Part shown: positions 8,237 to 16,802 of the stretch, piece after piece
Numbering within the stretch: position 1 is the first letter of the stretch
Layout of the letters: the number at the start of each line of letters is the position of its first letter
Source of the DNA: Hyphomicrobiales bacterium
GTDB taxonomy: Bacteria; Pseudomonadota; Alphaproteobacteria; Rhizobiales; Aestuariivirgaceae
DNA length: 64,000 nt
Assembly (NCBI GenBank): GCA_016185245.1
Contig: JACPNZ010000030.1
Location: forward strand, 118,423-182,422
Direction of reading: 5' to 3'
Made by a program: the position numbers and the translations under genes
Notes under the pieces: model-generated
What the model was told of the DNA's origin: nothing
Database searches by the model: none
What the model saw: the letters and a program-made list of their open reading frames with translations, nothing else

Positions 8237-9016
8237 ATGCAGATCGGCAAGCCGGGCGCTGCTGAAAGTTCCATCTGTCAGGCCTATCCAACCCGCGTCG
8301 AGGTGCGCGGCCGCGATCTCACGGGCGATCTGATGGGGCGCCTCACTTTCACCGAATATTTCCATCTGCTGCTCACCGGCTGCGAGCCGAGCGAGACCCA
8401 GCGCTTCTTCCTCGACCTGTTGCTGGTGGCCATCGCCGAGCACGGGCTGATGCCGACCAACATTGCCGCCCGGATGACGCTGGCCGCCGATTCGGGCTCC
8501 CTGCAAGGTGCCGTAGCGGCGGGGCTTCTCGGCTGCGGGCCGGTCATCCTCGGCACGGCGGAAGCGTGCGGGCAACTCCTCGCCGAGGCGAGCACCAGGT
8601 CCGGCGACCCGCAGTCCGTCGCCGATCAAATGGCGGAAGCCATCCGTGCCTCGGGCGGCAAGCTGCCGGGCTTCGGCCATCCGGTCCACAAGCCCCTGGA
8701 CCCCCGGGCCGAGCGCATTCTGGCATTGGCCGACGCGCGTGGCGTCAGCGGCCGCCATGTGGGGCTGGCGCGCGCCTTCCGCACTGCCGCCGCCAAGGCC
8801 TGGGGCAAGCCCTTGACCATGAACGTCTCGATGCCGATCGCCGCGGTGCTGCTCGATCTCGGCTTCGAGCCCGCCATGGTCAAGGCGATCCCCATCCTCG
8901 CCCGCACCGCCAGCCTCCTTGCCCATCTCGCCGAGGAGAGGACATCTCCGATCGGCTTCGCCATGGCAGCGGCGGCGGAAGCGGCTGTCGCCTATCGTGC
9001 CGGCGGGGACGAGTGA
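8237..9016 (+). CDS. Citryl-CoA lyase / short citrate-synthase-fold protein
   Basis: The protein is 259 aa, about 60 % of a full citrate synthase. The key motif is KLPGFGHPVHKPLDPR (about residues 140-155), equivalent to the GFGHxVYK catalytic His region of citrate synthases. TFTEYFHLLLTG near the N terminus and LARTASLLAHLAEE near the C terminus also fit. Small stand-alone proteins of this type are usually called citryl-CoA lyases and split or form a C-C bond next to a CoA thioester. The stop overlaps the start of the CoA-ligase-like gene (TGATG), so the two enzymes are probably made together. Substrate unknown. Confidence 0.75.
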   Translation: MQIGKPGAAESSICQAYPTRVEVRGRDLTGDLMGRLTFTEYFHLLLTGCEPSETQRFFLDLLLVAIAEHGLMPTNIAARMTLAADSGSLQGAVAAGLLGCGPVILGTAEACGQLLAEASTRSGDPQSVADQMAEAIRASGGKLPGFGHPVHKPLDPRAERILALADARGVSGRHVGLARAFRTAAAKAWGKPLTMNVSMPIAAVLLDLGFEPAMVKAIPILARTASLLAHLAEERTSPIGFAMAAAAEAAVAYRAGGDE

Positions 9017-10302
9017 TGCTGTCGCCGGAAGTGGAAACCCGTCCGTGGGCGGAGCAGCTGGCCCTGGACGACGGCCATTACCGCAACCAGCTCGCCTATC
9101 TCATCGAGCATTCGGCCTTCTACCGGCAGAAGCTCGGCCGGGTCGGCGCAGCGGGCGGTCTGGCCCAGATCGCCCAGCTTCCCCTCACCGAGAAGAGCGA
9201 GATCCGGGCAAGCTGCAGCGATGACAACCCGATCGGCAGCCACCTCTGCGTCGAGTCCGACGATATCGTCCGCATCTATTCGACCAGCGGCACCACCGGC
9301 ACGCCGAGCTACATTCCGCTGACCGCCTCCGATCTCGACAACTGGGTGACCGGCTCGTCGCGAAGCTATGCGGCCTCCGGAGTCAAGGCCGGCCAGCGCA
9401 TCGTCTCGACCTACAATGCCGGGCCGTTCGTCGCCGGGGCGGCTCTTGCCGCGATGGACCGCATTGGCCTCTGCCATATCCCGGTCGGCACCGGCAACAG
9501 CGAGCGGCTGATGACGGCGATCCGCCTCTTGAGACCCGAGGCCGTGGTGCTGACCCCCTCCTATGCCGCCCACCTCATCGAATGGGCGGATGAGCGCGGC
9601 TTCGATCTGAAGAATTCCAGCGTCGAGCGGGTGCTCGTGGCCGGCGAACCGGGCGGCGGCGAACCCGCCTTCCGGGACAAACTCGAGGCGGGCTGGGGTG
9701 CGAATGTCACCGAGGCCATGGGGATCGGCGACATCGGCGTGTCGCTGTGGGGCGAGTGCGAGCACCAGTGCGGCATGCATCTGGGTGCGCGCGGCTTCGT
9801 CCATGTCGAACTGATCGATCCCGCCAGCGGCGCGGCCATCCCGCTGGAGGATGGCGCCAAGGGCGAACTCGTTCTCAGCCATCTCCGCCACCGCGCCGCA
9901 CCTTTGTTGCGCTTCCGCACCCGCGACCATGTGGAGGTGTGGACGAGCCCGTGCAAATGCGGGCGCACGGCGCCGCGCGTCCGCTGTGTGGGCCGCACCG
10001 ACGACATGCTGATCGTGCGCGGCGTCAATGTCTTTCCCTCAGCGATCCGCGAAGTGGTCGGCGAGTTTACCCCCGCCGTTAGCGGCCATATGCTGGTCAA
10101 GCCCAGGCAAGCCGGGGTGAAACAGGAGCCGCCATTGCCCATCGCCGTCGAGCTGGCAAAGGGCGCCAGCCCCGATCCGGTATTGGCCGAGGCGATCGCC
10201 AAGCGCCTGCGTAGCGTGCTGATCTTCAGCGCTTCGGTCGAGCTCGTGGCCTTCGGCAGCCTGGCGCGCAGCGAATACAAGTCGAAACTTACCCAACACT
10301 GA
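9016..10302 (+). CDS. Phenylacetate-CoA-ligase-like adenylate-forming enzyme
   Basis: The protein is 428 aa from the ATG at 9016, which overlaps the previous stop by one base. The adenylate-binding loop is YSTSGTTGTPSYIPL. Later motifs are VLVAGEPGGG, the acceptor-region GIGDIGVSLWGEC, and RTDDMLIVRGVNVFPSAI near the C-terminal domain. This is the PaaK-type layout (about 430 aa). Such enzymes activate a carboxylic acid to its CoA thioester with ATP. It probably supplies the CoA ester used by the lyase-like gene just upstream (inference). The acid is not known. Confidence 0.82.
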   Translation: MLSPEVETRPWAEQLALDDGHYRNQLAYLIEHSAFYRQKLGRVGAAGGLAQIAQLPLTEKSEIRASCSDDNPIGSHLCVESDDIVRIYSTSGTTGTPSYIPLTASDLDNWVTGSSRSYAASGVKAGQRIVSTYNAGPFVAGAALAAMDRIGLCHIPVGTGNSERLMTAIRLLRPEAVVLTPSYAAHLIEWADERGFDLKNSSVERVLVAGEPGGGEPAFRDKLEAGWGANVTEAMGIGDIGVSLWGECEHQCGMHLGARGFVHVELIDPASGAAIPLEDGAKGELVLSHLRHRAAPLLRFRTRDHVEVWTSPCKCGRTAPRVRCVGRTDDMLIVRGVNVFPSAIREVVGEFTPAVSGHMLVKPRQAGVKQEPPLPIAVELAKGASPDPVLAEAIAKRLRSVLIFSASVELVAFGSLARSEYKSKLTQH

Positions 10303-10320
10303 GACGGAGGTTTGAGTCCC

Positions 10321-10902
10321 ATGCAGAAAATCCAGTCGCAGGCCGTCCATCACATCACCTTGACCGGCGCCAACCGCCAGACCTCGATCGATTTCTGGGA
10401 AGGCGTGCTCGGGATGCCCTTCGTCTTCGAACAACCCAATCTCGACCGGGCCTCGGAGAGCCACCTCTATTTCGATCCGGGCGACGGCCGGCTTATCACC
10501 ATTTTCACCGACGAAGGCCGCAAGCCCGATCCGCGCCGCACCCCCACCGAGCCGGGCTGCGTCCATCACATCGCCTTTTCGGTGTCGCGGGCGAGCTTCA
10601 CGCAAGCCATCAAGCGCCTCGACGACCGTGGCATCAAGCATACGGGCGTCAAGGACCGCGGCATCTTCGATTCCATTTATTTCACCGATCCGCTCGGCCT
10701 GCTGATTGAGCTGGCCTGCTACAAGTTCGAGCCGCCCACCGGCTGCACCCATGTCGAGGTGATCCACGAGGCCCACAAGATTCGCGTGGCTCGCGGCGAC
10801 TACAACATCGGCGAAGTGCATCTCGCCGATGCCATCGAAATTCTCGTTGCCCGCCGCAACGGCTCGCTTTCGGCCGACCGTTCGCCCAAGAATCCGTACT
10901 GA
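10321..10902 (+). CDS. VOC (glyoxalase/dioxygenase superfamily) protein
   Basis: The protein is 193 aa. The ATG at 10321 is preferred over a TTG at 10312 because GGAGG lies just upstream (about 10307). Paired beta-alpha-beta units contain the metal ligands typical of the VOC fold: VHHITLTGAN, CVHHIAFSV and DPLGLLIELACY (His, His, Glu). It could be a dioxygenase, isomerase or glyoxalase; sequence alone does not decide. It is 18 bases after the CoA ligase and 32 bases before the GST, so it belongs to the same transcript. Confidence 0.8.
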   Translation: MQKIQSQAVHHITLTGANRQTSIDFWEGVLGMPFVFEQPNLDRASESHLYFDPGDGRLITIFTDEGRKPDPRRTPTEPGCVHHIAFSVSRASFTQAIKRLDDRGIKHTGVKDRGIFDSIYFTDPLGLLIELACYKFEPPTGCTHVEVIHEAHKIRVARGDYNIGEVHLADAIEILVARRNGSLSADRSPKNPY

Positions 10903-10934
10903 TCGTAACTACAGCCACAACAGGGAGGAAAACC

Positions 10935-11627
10935 ATGGCTCAACTGAAACTTCATATCCTGAAGCCGAGCGTCAACAACATGGCGGCTCGTGTCTTCGTG
11001 CGCGCCGCCAAGCTCGACTTCAGCGAGGACGACGTCTACGGCAAGACCCGCTCCAAGGAATTCCTGGCGATGAACCCGGCCCACATGACGCCGATGATCC
11101 AGTCGAAGGATCTGCCCAAGGGCGTCATATGGGAGAGCTGCGCCATCATGCAGTATCTGTGCAACAAACATCAGATCGCCAAGTTCTATCCCAAGGCGGC
11201 GGTCAAGCGGGCGATGATCGACAGCGCCATGTTCTATCTGATCGGCACGCTCTATCCGCTGGTGGCCAGGGCGACCTATCCGGCGCTCGGTTTCCCGCAA
11301 TATGCCGGCGAAGTGGGGGCGAGCAATCTCGATGCGGCCCACAAGGCCGAGGCCCAGAAGGCGGCCAGCGAAGCGATCGCCGAGCCGCTCGAGGTCTTCC
11401 ACAAATTCTACATGGACGGCAAACCCTTCATCGGCGGGGCCAAGCCTTCGATTGCCGACATCAGGCTGGCGGCGACGCTGGAATTCCTGGCGGTCGTCGA
11501 CTACCAGCTTCCGGCCTGGGCCAAGACCTATATGGGCGCCATGGAAAAATCCCTCGGCAAGGCCTATGCCGAGCCGGCGGCGGACGTGCGCGGCTACATC
11601 TCCTATGTAAAATCGCAGAAGAAGTAA
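10935..11627 (+). CDS. Glutathione S-transferase family protein
   Basis: The protein is 230 aa. The N-terminal thioredoxin-like half has SKEFLAMNPAHMTPMI and ESCAIMQYLCNK, the usual cis-Pro and ES motifs that bind glutathione. The helical half contains KPFIGGAKPSIADIRLAATL, the GST N-capping and Asp motif. A GGGAGGAAAACC ribosome-binding region precedes the ATG. It ends the operon-like run from 8237. With the VOC protein it suggests a glutathione-dependent isomerisation or detoxification step (inference). Confidence 0.85.
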   Translation: MAQLKLHILKPSVNNMAARVFVRAAKLDFSEDDVYGKTRSKEFLAMNPAHMTPMIQSKDLPKGVIWESCAIMQYLCNKHQIAKFYPKAAVKRAMIDSAMFYLIGTLYPLVARATYPALGFPQYAGEVGASNLDAAHKAEAQKAASEAIAEPLEVFHKFYMDGKPFIGGAKPSIADIRLAATLEFLAVVDYQLPAWAKTYMGAMEKSLGKAYAEPAADVRGYISYVKSQKK

Positions 11628-11632
11628 CTTTG

Positions 11633-11691
11633 TGATAGCAATGCCAGCATCGATAGCATTGCTAATGGTGCTGGCGCATGCTATGCTATCA
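11633..11691. promoter_or_regulatory. Inverted-repeat operator of the FitAB-type module
   Basis: TGATAGCA (11633-11640) and its exact complement TGCTATCA (11684-11691) flank 43 bases that contain further related half-sites (GATAGCATTGCTA, CATGCTATGC). The right half-site ends 2 bases before the antitoxin ATG. As I recall, FitAB of Neisseria binds very similar TGATAGCA-type repeats, so autorepression by the complex is likely. Confidence 0.65.
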
Positions 11692-11693
11692 AC

Positions 11694-11987
11694 ATGGCGA
11701 CGATCACAATCCGAAACCTCGATGAAGCAACCAAGCGGGGGCTTCGCATCCGGGCCGCTGAAAATGGCAGGTCCATGGAGGAGGAGGTGCGTAAAATCCT
11801 TGAAGCCGTCATTGCAGACGCGCGGCAACAGCAGGGGTTTGGCGAATCCGGTCAATCAGTAACGTTGTCGTGGGTTGACCGCATCGTCGCGCGGTTTGCC
11901 GAAATCGGCGGAGTCGAGCTGGAATTGCCGCCGCCGCAACCGGCGCGCTTGCCACCCGATTTCAGCGGGCCTGAGTTTGACAGGTGA
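11694..11987 (+). CDS. FitA/VapB-type ribbon-helix-helix antitoxin
   Basis: The protein is 97 aa. The N terminus reads MATITIRNLDEATKRGLRIR, then AAENGRSMEEEVRKIL, the ribbon-helix-helix of FitA-like antitoxins. The C-terminal tail, rich in Pro (PPPQPARLPPDF), would wrap around the toxin. Its stop overlaps the toxin start in GTGA, so translation is coupled. It should bind the repeats just upstream and repress its own operon. Confidence 0.85.
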   Translation: MATITIRNLDEATKRGLRIRAAENGRSMEEEVRKILEAVIADARQQQGFGESGQSVTLSWVDRIVARFAEIGGVELELPPPQPARLPPDFSGPEFDR

Positions 11988-12403
11988 TCATCCTCGATAC
12001 CGATATCATCTCCGAACTCATGCGACCGGAGCCCGACCCGCGCGTTGTCGACTGGCTGCGCCAGCGGAGAGTGAAGGATGTGTTCACGACGTCCGTATCC
12101 GAGGCCGAACTGTGGTTTGGCGTCGAACTTCTGCCCGTCGGAAAACGCCGCAACGATATCGCCGCCCGGCTGCAGGCCACACTCGACGGCGATTTTTCCG
12201 GCCGTATTCTTGATTTCGACCGGCGGGCGGCAAGGGAATTCGGCCGCCTGCATGCCGCGCAGCGGCGGAGCGGGCGGCTTTCCGATCTCGCCGACGCCAT
12301 GATTGCGGCAATCGCCAGCGCCAAAAAATTTGCCGTTGCCACACGAAACATGCGCGATTTCGCTCACGCCGGCGTCGATCTTTTCAATCCGTGGACGGAT
12401 TAA
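11984..12403 (+). CDS. VapC/FitB-type PIN-domain toxin
   Basis: The protein is 139 aa with a GTG start that overlaps the antitoxin stop. PIN-domain acidic residues are visible: LDTDIISELM (Asp), SVSEAELWFGVELLP (Glu) and LADAMIAAIA with a later AVATRNMRDF. The family consists of Mg-dependent endoribonucleases that cleave RNA when the antitoxin is lost. The stop abuts the stop of carA on the other strand (12403/12404). Confidence 0.87.
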   Translation: MIILDTDIISELMRPEPDPRVVDWLRQRRVKDVFTTSVSEAELWFGVELLPVGKRRNDIAARLQATLDGDFSGRILDFDRRAAREFGRLHAAQRRSGRLSDLADAMIAAIASAKKFAVATRNMRDFAHAGVDLFNPWTD

Positions 12404-13621
12404 TTAGACCTTCGCCGCCTGCATCTGCTCGACAAACCGCCTGAACAGATAATGACTGTCCTGGGGGCCGGGGGAGGCTTCCGGGTGGTATTGCACCGAA
12501 AACACCGGCCGGCCTTCGAGTGCTATCCCGGCGTTGGAGCCGTCGAACAGCGATACATGGGTTTCGACGACGCCCTTGGGCAGGCTCGCCCGCTCCACCG
12601 CAAAACCATGGTTCATCGAGGTGATCTCGACCTTGCCGGTGGTGAAGTCCTTGACCGGATGGTTGGCGCCGTGGTGGCCCTGGTGCATCTTGTGGGTGAT
12701 GGCGCCAAGGGCGATCGCCAGCATCTGGTGGCCGAGGCAGATGCCGAAGACGGGCTTGCCCGAGTCGATGAGCTTGCGGATTTCCGGCACCGCGTATTCA
12801 CCCGTCGCCGCCGGATCGCCCGGGCCGTTCGACAGGAACACCCCATCGGGATTCATGGCGAGAATATCCTCGGCACTGGTGGTTGCCGGCACCACGGTCA
12901 CGGCGCAACCGGCACTGGTCAGACAACGGAGAATATTGCGTTTCAAGCCATAGTCGACGGCGACGACCTTGTATTCGCCACCCTCGGCCCTGGTATAGCC
13001 CGCCTGCCAGTCCCACAGTTTCTCGTCCCAGCCCATGCGCTGGGTAAGCGAGACATCCTTCGCCAGATCCATGCCGACGAGGCCCGGCCAAGCCGCCGCC
13101 ATCGCGGCGAGCTTCGCCACATCGAATTTGCCTTTGGGGTGGTGGGCGATGACGCCGTTCGGCATGCCTTTCTCGCGGATCAGCGCAGTGAGCGCCCGGG
13201 TGTCGATTCCCGAAAGCCCGATCACATTGCGGGCCTTCAGCCATTTGTCGAAATGCCGCCCCGAGCGGTAGTTGGCCGGCTCGGTCACGGGCGCCTTGAC
13301 GATGGCGCCAACGACGCCGGCGGAAGCGGCGAGGTTGGTCGTCTCGATATCCTCGTCATTGGTGCCGACATTGCCGATATGCGGGAAGGTGAAGGTGACG
13401 ATCTGCCCGGCATAGGAGGGGTCGGTGAGGATCTCCTGATAGCCGGTCATGGCAGTGTTGAAACACACCTCGCCCACCGCCTCGCCCTCGGCGCCGAAAC
13501 CAAAGCCTTCGATCGCCGTGCCGTCGGCCAGCACCAGAAGGCCGGTGACGCGCACTGCGTCCCAGTCGCCGAAGTGGGGGCGCGGCGCAGGCTTGGCCTT
13601 GGCGGGCTTTTGGGCGGACAT
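12404..13621 (-). CDS. carA: Carbamoyl-phosphate synthase small subunit
   Basis: The protein is 405 aa from the ATG at 13621 (GGAGA 9 bases upstream); an upstream in-frame start at 13675 is less likely. The N-terminal CPSase domain has VCFNTAMTGYQEILTDPSY. The glutamine amidotransferase domain has the nucleophile motif FGICLGHQMLAIALG and the QYHPEASPGP His/Glu. It hydrolyses glutamine and passes ammonia to CarB for pyrimidine and arginine synthesis; carB is not in the window. It is divergent from yqeY, a common alphaproteobacterial arrangement. Confidence 0.97.
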   Translation of the reverse strand: MSAQKPAKAKPAPRPHFGDWDAVRVTGLLVLADGTAIEGFGFGAEGEAVGEVCFNTAMTGYQEILTDPSYAGQIVTFTFPHIGNVGTNDEDIETTNLAASAGVVGAIVKAPVTEPANYRSGRHFDKWLKARNVIGLSGIDTRALTALIREKGMPNGVIAHHPKGKFDVAKLAAMAAAWPGLVGMDLAKDVSLTQRMGWDEKLWDWQAGYTRAEGGEYKVVAVDYGLKRNILRCLTSAGCAVTVVPATTSAEDILAMNPDGVFLSNGPGDPAATGEYAVPEIRKLIDSGKPVFGICLGHQMLAIALGAITHKMHQGHHGANHPVKDFTTGKVEITSMNHGFAVERASLPKGVVETHVSLFDGSNAGIALEGRPVFSVQYHPEASPGPQDSHYLFRRFVEQMQAAKV

Positions 13622-13739
13622 CAAGGATTCTCCGGAATGCGGAGGTTCTATGGGGGAGGGGACCTGCTGCGTCAAGGTTGCGGCTCCCCCGGAATCCGCC
13701 TATTGACCCCTCTTCCAGCGAATATCGAGGAACTTCCCC

Positions 13740-14201
13740 ATGAGCCTCCGTGCCGCCATCAACGATGCCCTGAAGGATGCCATGAAGGCCGGCGACAAGC
13801 GCCGCATCTCGACGCTGCGCCTGATGAATGCCGCCATCAAGGACAAGGACATCAACTCCCGCACCGAAGGCCACGACTCGGCCTTGACCCCCGATGCGGG
13901 CCTCGTCGATCTCTTCGGCAAGATGGTGAAGCAGCGCCAGGAAAGCGTTGCCGTCTATGAACAGGGCGGCCGGCCCGAGCTCGCCCAGGCCGAGCGCGAG
14001 GAGATCGCCATCATCCAGTCCTATATGCCCAAGCAGCTCTCCGACGACGAGGCCAAGGCGGCGATCGCCGCCATCATCAAGGAAGTGGGAGCGGCAAGCG
14101 TCAAGGACATGGGCAAGGTCATGGCCGCCCTCAAGACGAAATACGCCGGCCAGATCGACATGGCCAAGGCCGGCGGCATCGTCAAGGCGTTGCTGGGGTA
14201 G
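13740..14201 (+). CDS. GatB/YqeY domain protein
   Basis: The protein is 153 aa and entirely made of the YqeY fold: SLRAAINDALKDAMKAGDK, RISTLRLMNAAIKDKDI, QRQESVAVYEQGGR and YMPKQLSDDEAKAAI. The C-terminal helices (MGKVMAALKTKY, GIVKALLG) resemble the tRNA-binding tail domain of GatB. It is a stand-alone protein found next to carA and dnaG in many alphaproteobacteria. Its role in tRNA amidation is suspected but unproven. Confidence 0.92.
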   Translation: MSLRAAINDALKDAMKAGDKRRISTLRLMNAAIKDKDINSRTEGHDSALTPDAGLVDLFGKMVKQRQESVAVYEQGGRPELAQAEREEIAIIQSYMPKQLSDDEAKAAIAAIIKEVGAASVKDMGKVMAALKTKYAGQIDMAKAGGIVKALLG

Positions 14202-14209
14202 GAGCCGTC

Positions 14210-14515
14210 ATGCACGTCATCATCACTCGCTTGCCGATCGGGCCCGATGCCGACTGGGCGGAAATGGGCCGCAGGGTCGAGGCCTTCGACCGGATCGCCA
14301 CCGCCGCCAGCCCCGGCTTCAAGGGCGTCAGCCTGATCCGCAGCAGCCCGGAGGAAGCCGTACTCTTCGTGCTGTTCGAAGGCCGGGACGAACTCGACCG
14401 GGTCTCGCGCGAGGTGGCAGCACCATGGTTTGCCGAGAACATCCGGCCGTTTCTCACTGGGGCGGTCACCCGCACCGTCGGCGAGGTGATGGCCGGACGG
14501 CTCGCCGGCAGCTGA
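14210..14515 (+). CDS. Small dimeric alpha/beta-barrel protein (ABM-like)
   Basis: The protein is 101 aa, 8 bases after yqeY with GGAG before its ATG. The pattern is beta-alpha-beta-beta-alpha (MHVIITRLPIG, SPGFKGVSLIRSS, EAVLFVLFEGRDEL), as in antibiotic-biosynthesis-monooxygenase-like small barrels. No cofactor or catalytic residue can be assigned. The stop abuts the stop of the Ohr-type gene on the opposite strand. Confidence 0.55.
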   Translation: MHVIITRLPIGPDADWAEMGRRVEAFDRIATAASPGFKGVSLIRSSPEEAVLFVLFEGRDELDRVSREVAAPWFAENIRPFLTGAVTRTVGEVMAGRLAGS

Positions 14516-14953
14516 TCAGACGATCTTCGTTACCACCGTCACGTTGCGGCGGATGGCGTGGCTGTAGGCGCAGGCTACATGGGCGTTGCGGGCGAGCTTG
14601 GCGGCCAGCGACTTCTTGACGCCTGGCAGGCTCACTTCGAGTTTGACGGCGATGCCGAAGCCCTTCTTGTCGGCGCGCGGGCCAAAGCTCACATGGGCCG
14701 TCACCGTGGACTCGGGCGAAATGGGAACCGTCTTCTTCTCCTTGGTTGCCACATATTTGATGGTGCCGAGGTAGCAGGAGGAATAGGCCATGGCGAAGAG
14801 CTGGTCGGGATTGGTGCCCTCGCCCTTGCCGCCCATCTCGACCGGATTGTCGATCTTGACGTCGAGCTTGCCGTCATTGGTCTTGGCGCTGCCGCTGCCG
14901 CGTCCGCCGACCGAAGTTGCCACCGCCGTATAGACCTTCTTGATCTTGGCCAT
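14516..14953 (-). CDS. ohr: Ohr-type organic hydroperoxide reductase (OsmC superfamily)
   Basis: The protein is 145 aa from the ATG at 14953, with GGGAGG upstream; a longer frame starts at 15007. N-terminal VYTAVATSVGGRGSG and GKLDVKIDNPVEMGG are typical of Ohr. The two peroxidatic-site Cys are in AYSSCYLGTI and AHVACAYSHA. The enzyme reduces organic peroxides in the cytoplasm using lipoylated proteins. No OhrR regulator is seen next to it. Confidence 0.88.
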   Translation of the reverse strand: MAKIKKVYTAVATSVGGRGSGSAKTNDGKLDVKIDNPVEMGGKGEGTNPDQLFAMAYSSCYLGTIKYVATKEKKTVPISPESTVTAHVSFGPRADKKGFGIAVKLEVSLPGVKKSLAAKLARNAHVACAYSHAIRRNVTVVTKIV

Positions 14954-15085
14954 CGCATGCCTCCCTGATGAAACCGCCACGATGTCACGCAGGCCTGCAA
15001 CGCGCAAGGGCGGCGGGGTTCGCCGATATGACCTGCCAGCTTGCCATGAGCGCCAATGTTATCCACTATCAAGATTTATTGGCGG

Positions 15086-15103
15086 ATGACAATCGGTTGT
15101 CAT
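15086..15103. promoter_or_regulatory. Perfect inverted repeat upstream of the glycosidase-like gene
   Basis: ATGACAA-TCGG-TTGTCAT lies 25 bases before the ATG at 15129. Both arms are 7 bases and exact. The position fits an operator for a GntR- or LacI-type repressor of the downstream sugar gene, but no such regulator gene is adjacent. Confidence 0.45.
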
Positions 15104-15128
15104 GAGGTTGATCCGTGGGAGGTCGAAG

Positions 15129-16802
15129 ATGAATGCACCCGATCGACTGGTTCTGTCCGGCGCGGTGGCCATCGCCGGCGGCGGAGCCTTTCCCCATGCC
15201 CGCCGCCGCCTCGGCCAGGAATATCCGGGGATCGACTGGCGTGCGCCTGGACCCGGCGCCAACACGCCTTTGCTTCGGCTTGTCGCCGACGAGGGGCTCG
15301 CCGAGGGCGCATTCCGCATCGCCACCGAAAGCCGCGACGGTGTTGCCTCCGTGGTAACCGTGACCGGCGGATCCGTGCCGGGTGTCCTCTACGGCGTGGA
15401 AGAATTGATCCGCCGGGGCGGCTCGAATCCCGCCCGCGTGAGCGTCGATGCAAACCCCATCGCCATGTCTCCCGGCCTCACCTATCGCACCTTCTGGACC
15501 TGGGATCATTCCACCAACTGGGAACTCTCGCAGATCGGCCAGCAGGAAATCGGTGTCTTCAATCCCTACAGCAAGCCGCCCGGCGGCTTCCTGGCCGACT
15601 ATAGGCGGGTCGTCGACTATTGTAGCCGCAATCGCATCGCGGCGATCGTCATTTACGGCTTCCTGCGCAACTCCCATGGTGGCATAGCAGCGGCCCAGGA
15701 GCTGTGCCGCTATGCCAGCGAGCGCGGCGTGCGCATCATCCCCGGCGTCGCCATCGGTTCGTATGGCGGCGTCTATTGGGAAGGCGATCACCCCTATAAT
15801 CTGGCGACGTGGCTGAAGAAATATCCGCAATTCGCCGCCACCATGGAAAAGGGCGTCGGTTTCCAGCTCGCCGATCTTTCGTTTCCGCTGAATTTCCCGC
15901 GCTCGGACTACACCATGACGGCCTGCCCGTCGGCGCCCGAAACCATGGACTGGATGACCGAAGCGGTCGCGTGGCTCGCCGAAACCTTCGAGATCGGCGG
16001 CGTCAACATCGAAAGCGGCGACTACGGCGTCTGCGGCTGCACTCGTTGCGTCACCCGGCGCGACAATGCGGCCGAGGCGCAACGTCGCCAGTCCGATACC
16101 GGAGACTCGTGGTCCCATACGGACATGGCCGAGAATTTTCCACGCCTCTTCGCGGCGGCCAATGGCAAGCGGAAAAATCTCTGGAACTACTGCGAGATGC
16201 AGTGGGACAATCTGCTCGATCCCGTCGCCCATGCGGCCCAGCGCAAATTGCCGCGCGGTGGCATCTATCAGCATACGGCCAACCGGAGCTATTGGGGCAG
16301 GCTCCAGCGCGACCTCGGGCGGGATTACGTCGAAAACCTTCCCACCCAGCCCAACGTGCTGCGCTGCCAATTCGCCTGCCAGTGGAACGGTGACGAGCGC
16401 ACCGAGCGCTATGCCCTGAACGCCCGGACCTTCGCCTCGATGGCGCAGTTCTGCGCCCGCATGGGCATGCAAGGCCTGACGGTGTGGGGCGAGCCTTCGC
16501 CGTTCGACGCGACGGTTGAGCTGAGTTATCTGGCCTTCGCCCGGTTCGGCTACGATACCGGCCTGACCTGGCAACGATTTGTCGATGAGGATGTAGCGCC
16601 ACTCCTCGGTGGCCGCGCTGCGGCCGGCCGTTTTATCGCGCTGGCCGAAGAACTCGATGGCAACCGGTCATTGCCGATGGAGCGGCTGGCGAAGCTGCGC
16701 GGCGAGGCCCGCGACCACGGTGGCACCGGCACCGGCGAAGCCGCGCGCCGCTGGATGACACTTGAAGACCGGATCGCCAAGCGGCAATTTATGGGCCGAT
16801 AG
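15129..16802 (+). CDS. Putative glycoside hydrolase with an alpha-glucuronidase/hexosaminidase-like N-domain
   Basis: The protein is about 557 aa from the ATG at 15129, which has GGGAGG 6 bases upstream; an open frame exists from 15102. Residues 1-100 look like the small alpha/beta domain that precedes TIM barrels in GH20 and GH67 enzymes (VTGGSVPGVLYGVEELIRRG). The rest begins LTYRTFWTWDHSTNWE and contains GVNIESGDYGVCGC, WNYCEMQWDN and GLTVWGEPSP, which look like barrel strands carrying acidic residues. There is no signal peptide, so it may act on imported oligosaccharides. The catalytic pair is not assigned. Confidence 0.55.
   Translation: MNAPDRLVLSGAVAIAGGGAFPHARRRLGQEYPGIDWRAPGPGANTPLLRLVADEGLAEGAFRIATESRDGVASVVTVTGGSVPGVLYGVEELIRRGGSNPARVSVDANPIAMSPGLTYRTFWTWDHSTNWELSQIGQQEIGVFNPYSKPPGGFLADYRRVVDYCSRNRIAAIVIYGFLRNSHGGIAAAQELCRYASERGVRIIPGVAIGSYGGVYWEGDHPYNLATWLKKYPQFAATMEKGVGFQLADLSFPLNFPRSDYTMTACPSAPETMDWMTEAVAWLAETFEIGGVNIESGDYGVCGCTRCVTRRDNAAEAQRRQSDTGDSWSHTDMAENFPRLFAAANGKRKNLWNYCEMQWDNLLDPVAHAAQRKLPRGGIYQHTANRSYWGRLQRDLGRDYVENLPTQPNVLRCQFACQWNGDERTERYALNARTFASMAQFCARMGMQGLTVWGEPSPFDATVELSYLAFARFGYDTGLTWQRFVDEDVAPLLGGRAAAGRFIALAEELDGNRSLPMERLAKLRGEARDHGGTGTGEAARRWMTLEDRIAKRQFMGR

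Noticed and set aside
12452..13960. 502-aa plus-strand open frame opposite carA
   Set aside because: Antisense of carA running into the yqeY region in the wrong frame; no motif.
15069..16574. 501-aa open frame on the minus strand opposite the glycosidase-like gene
   Set aside because: It is the GC-rich antisense of a gene with clear domain motifs, has no family resemblance and no good ribosome-binding site.
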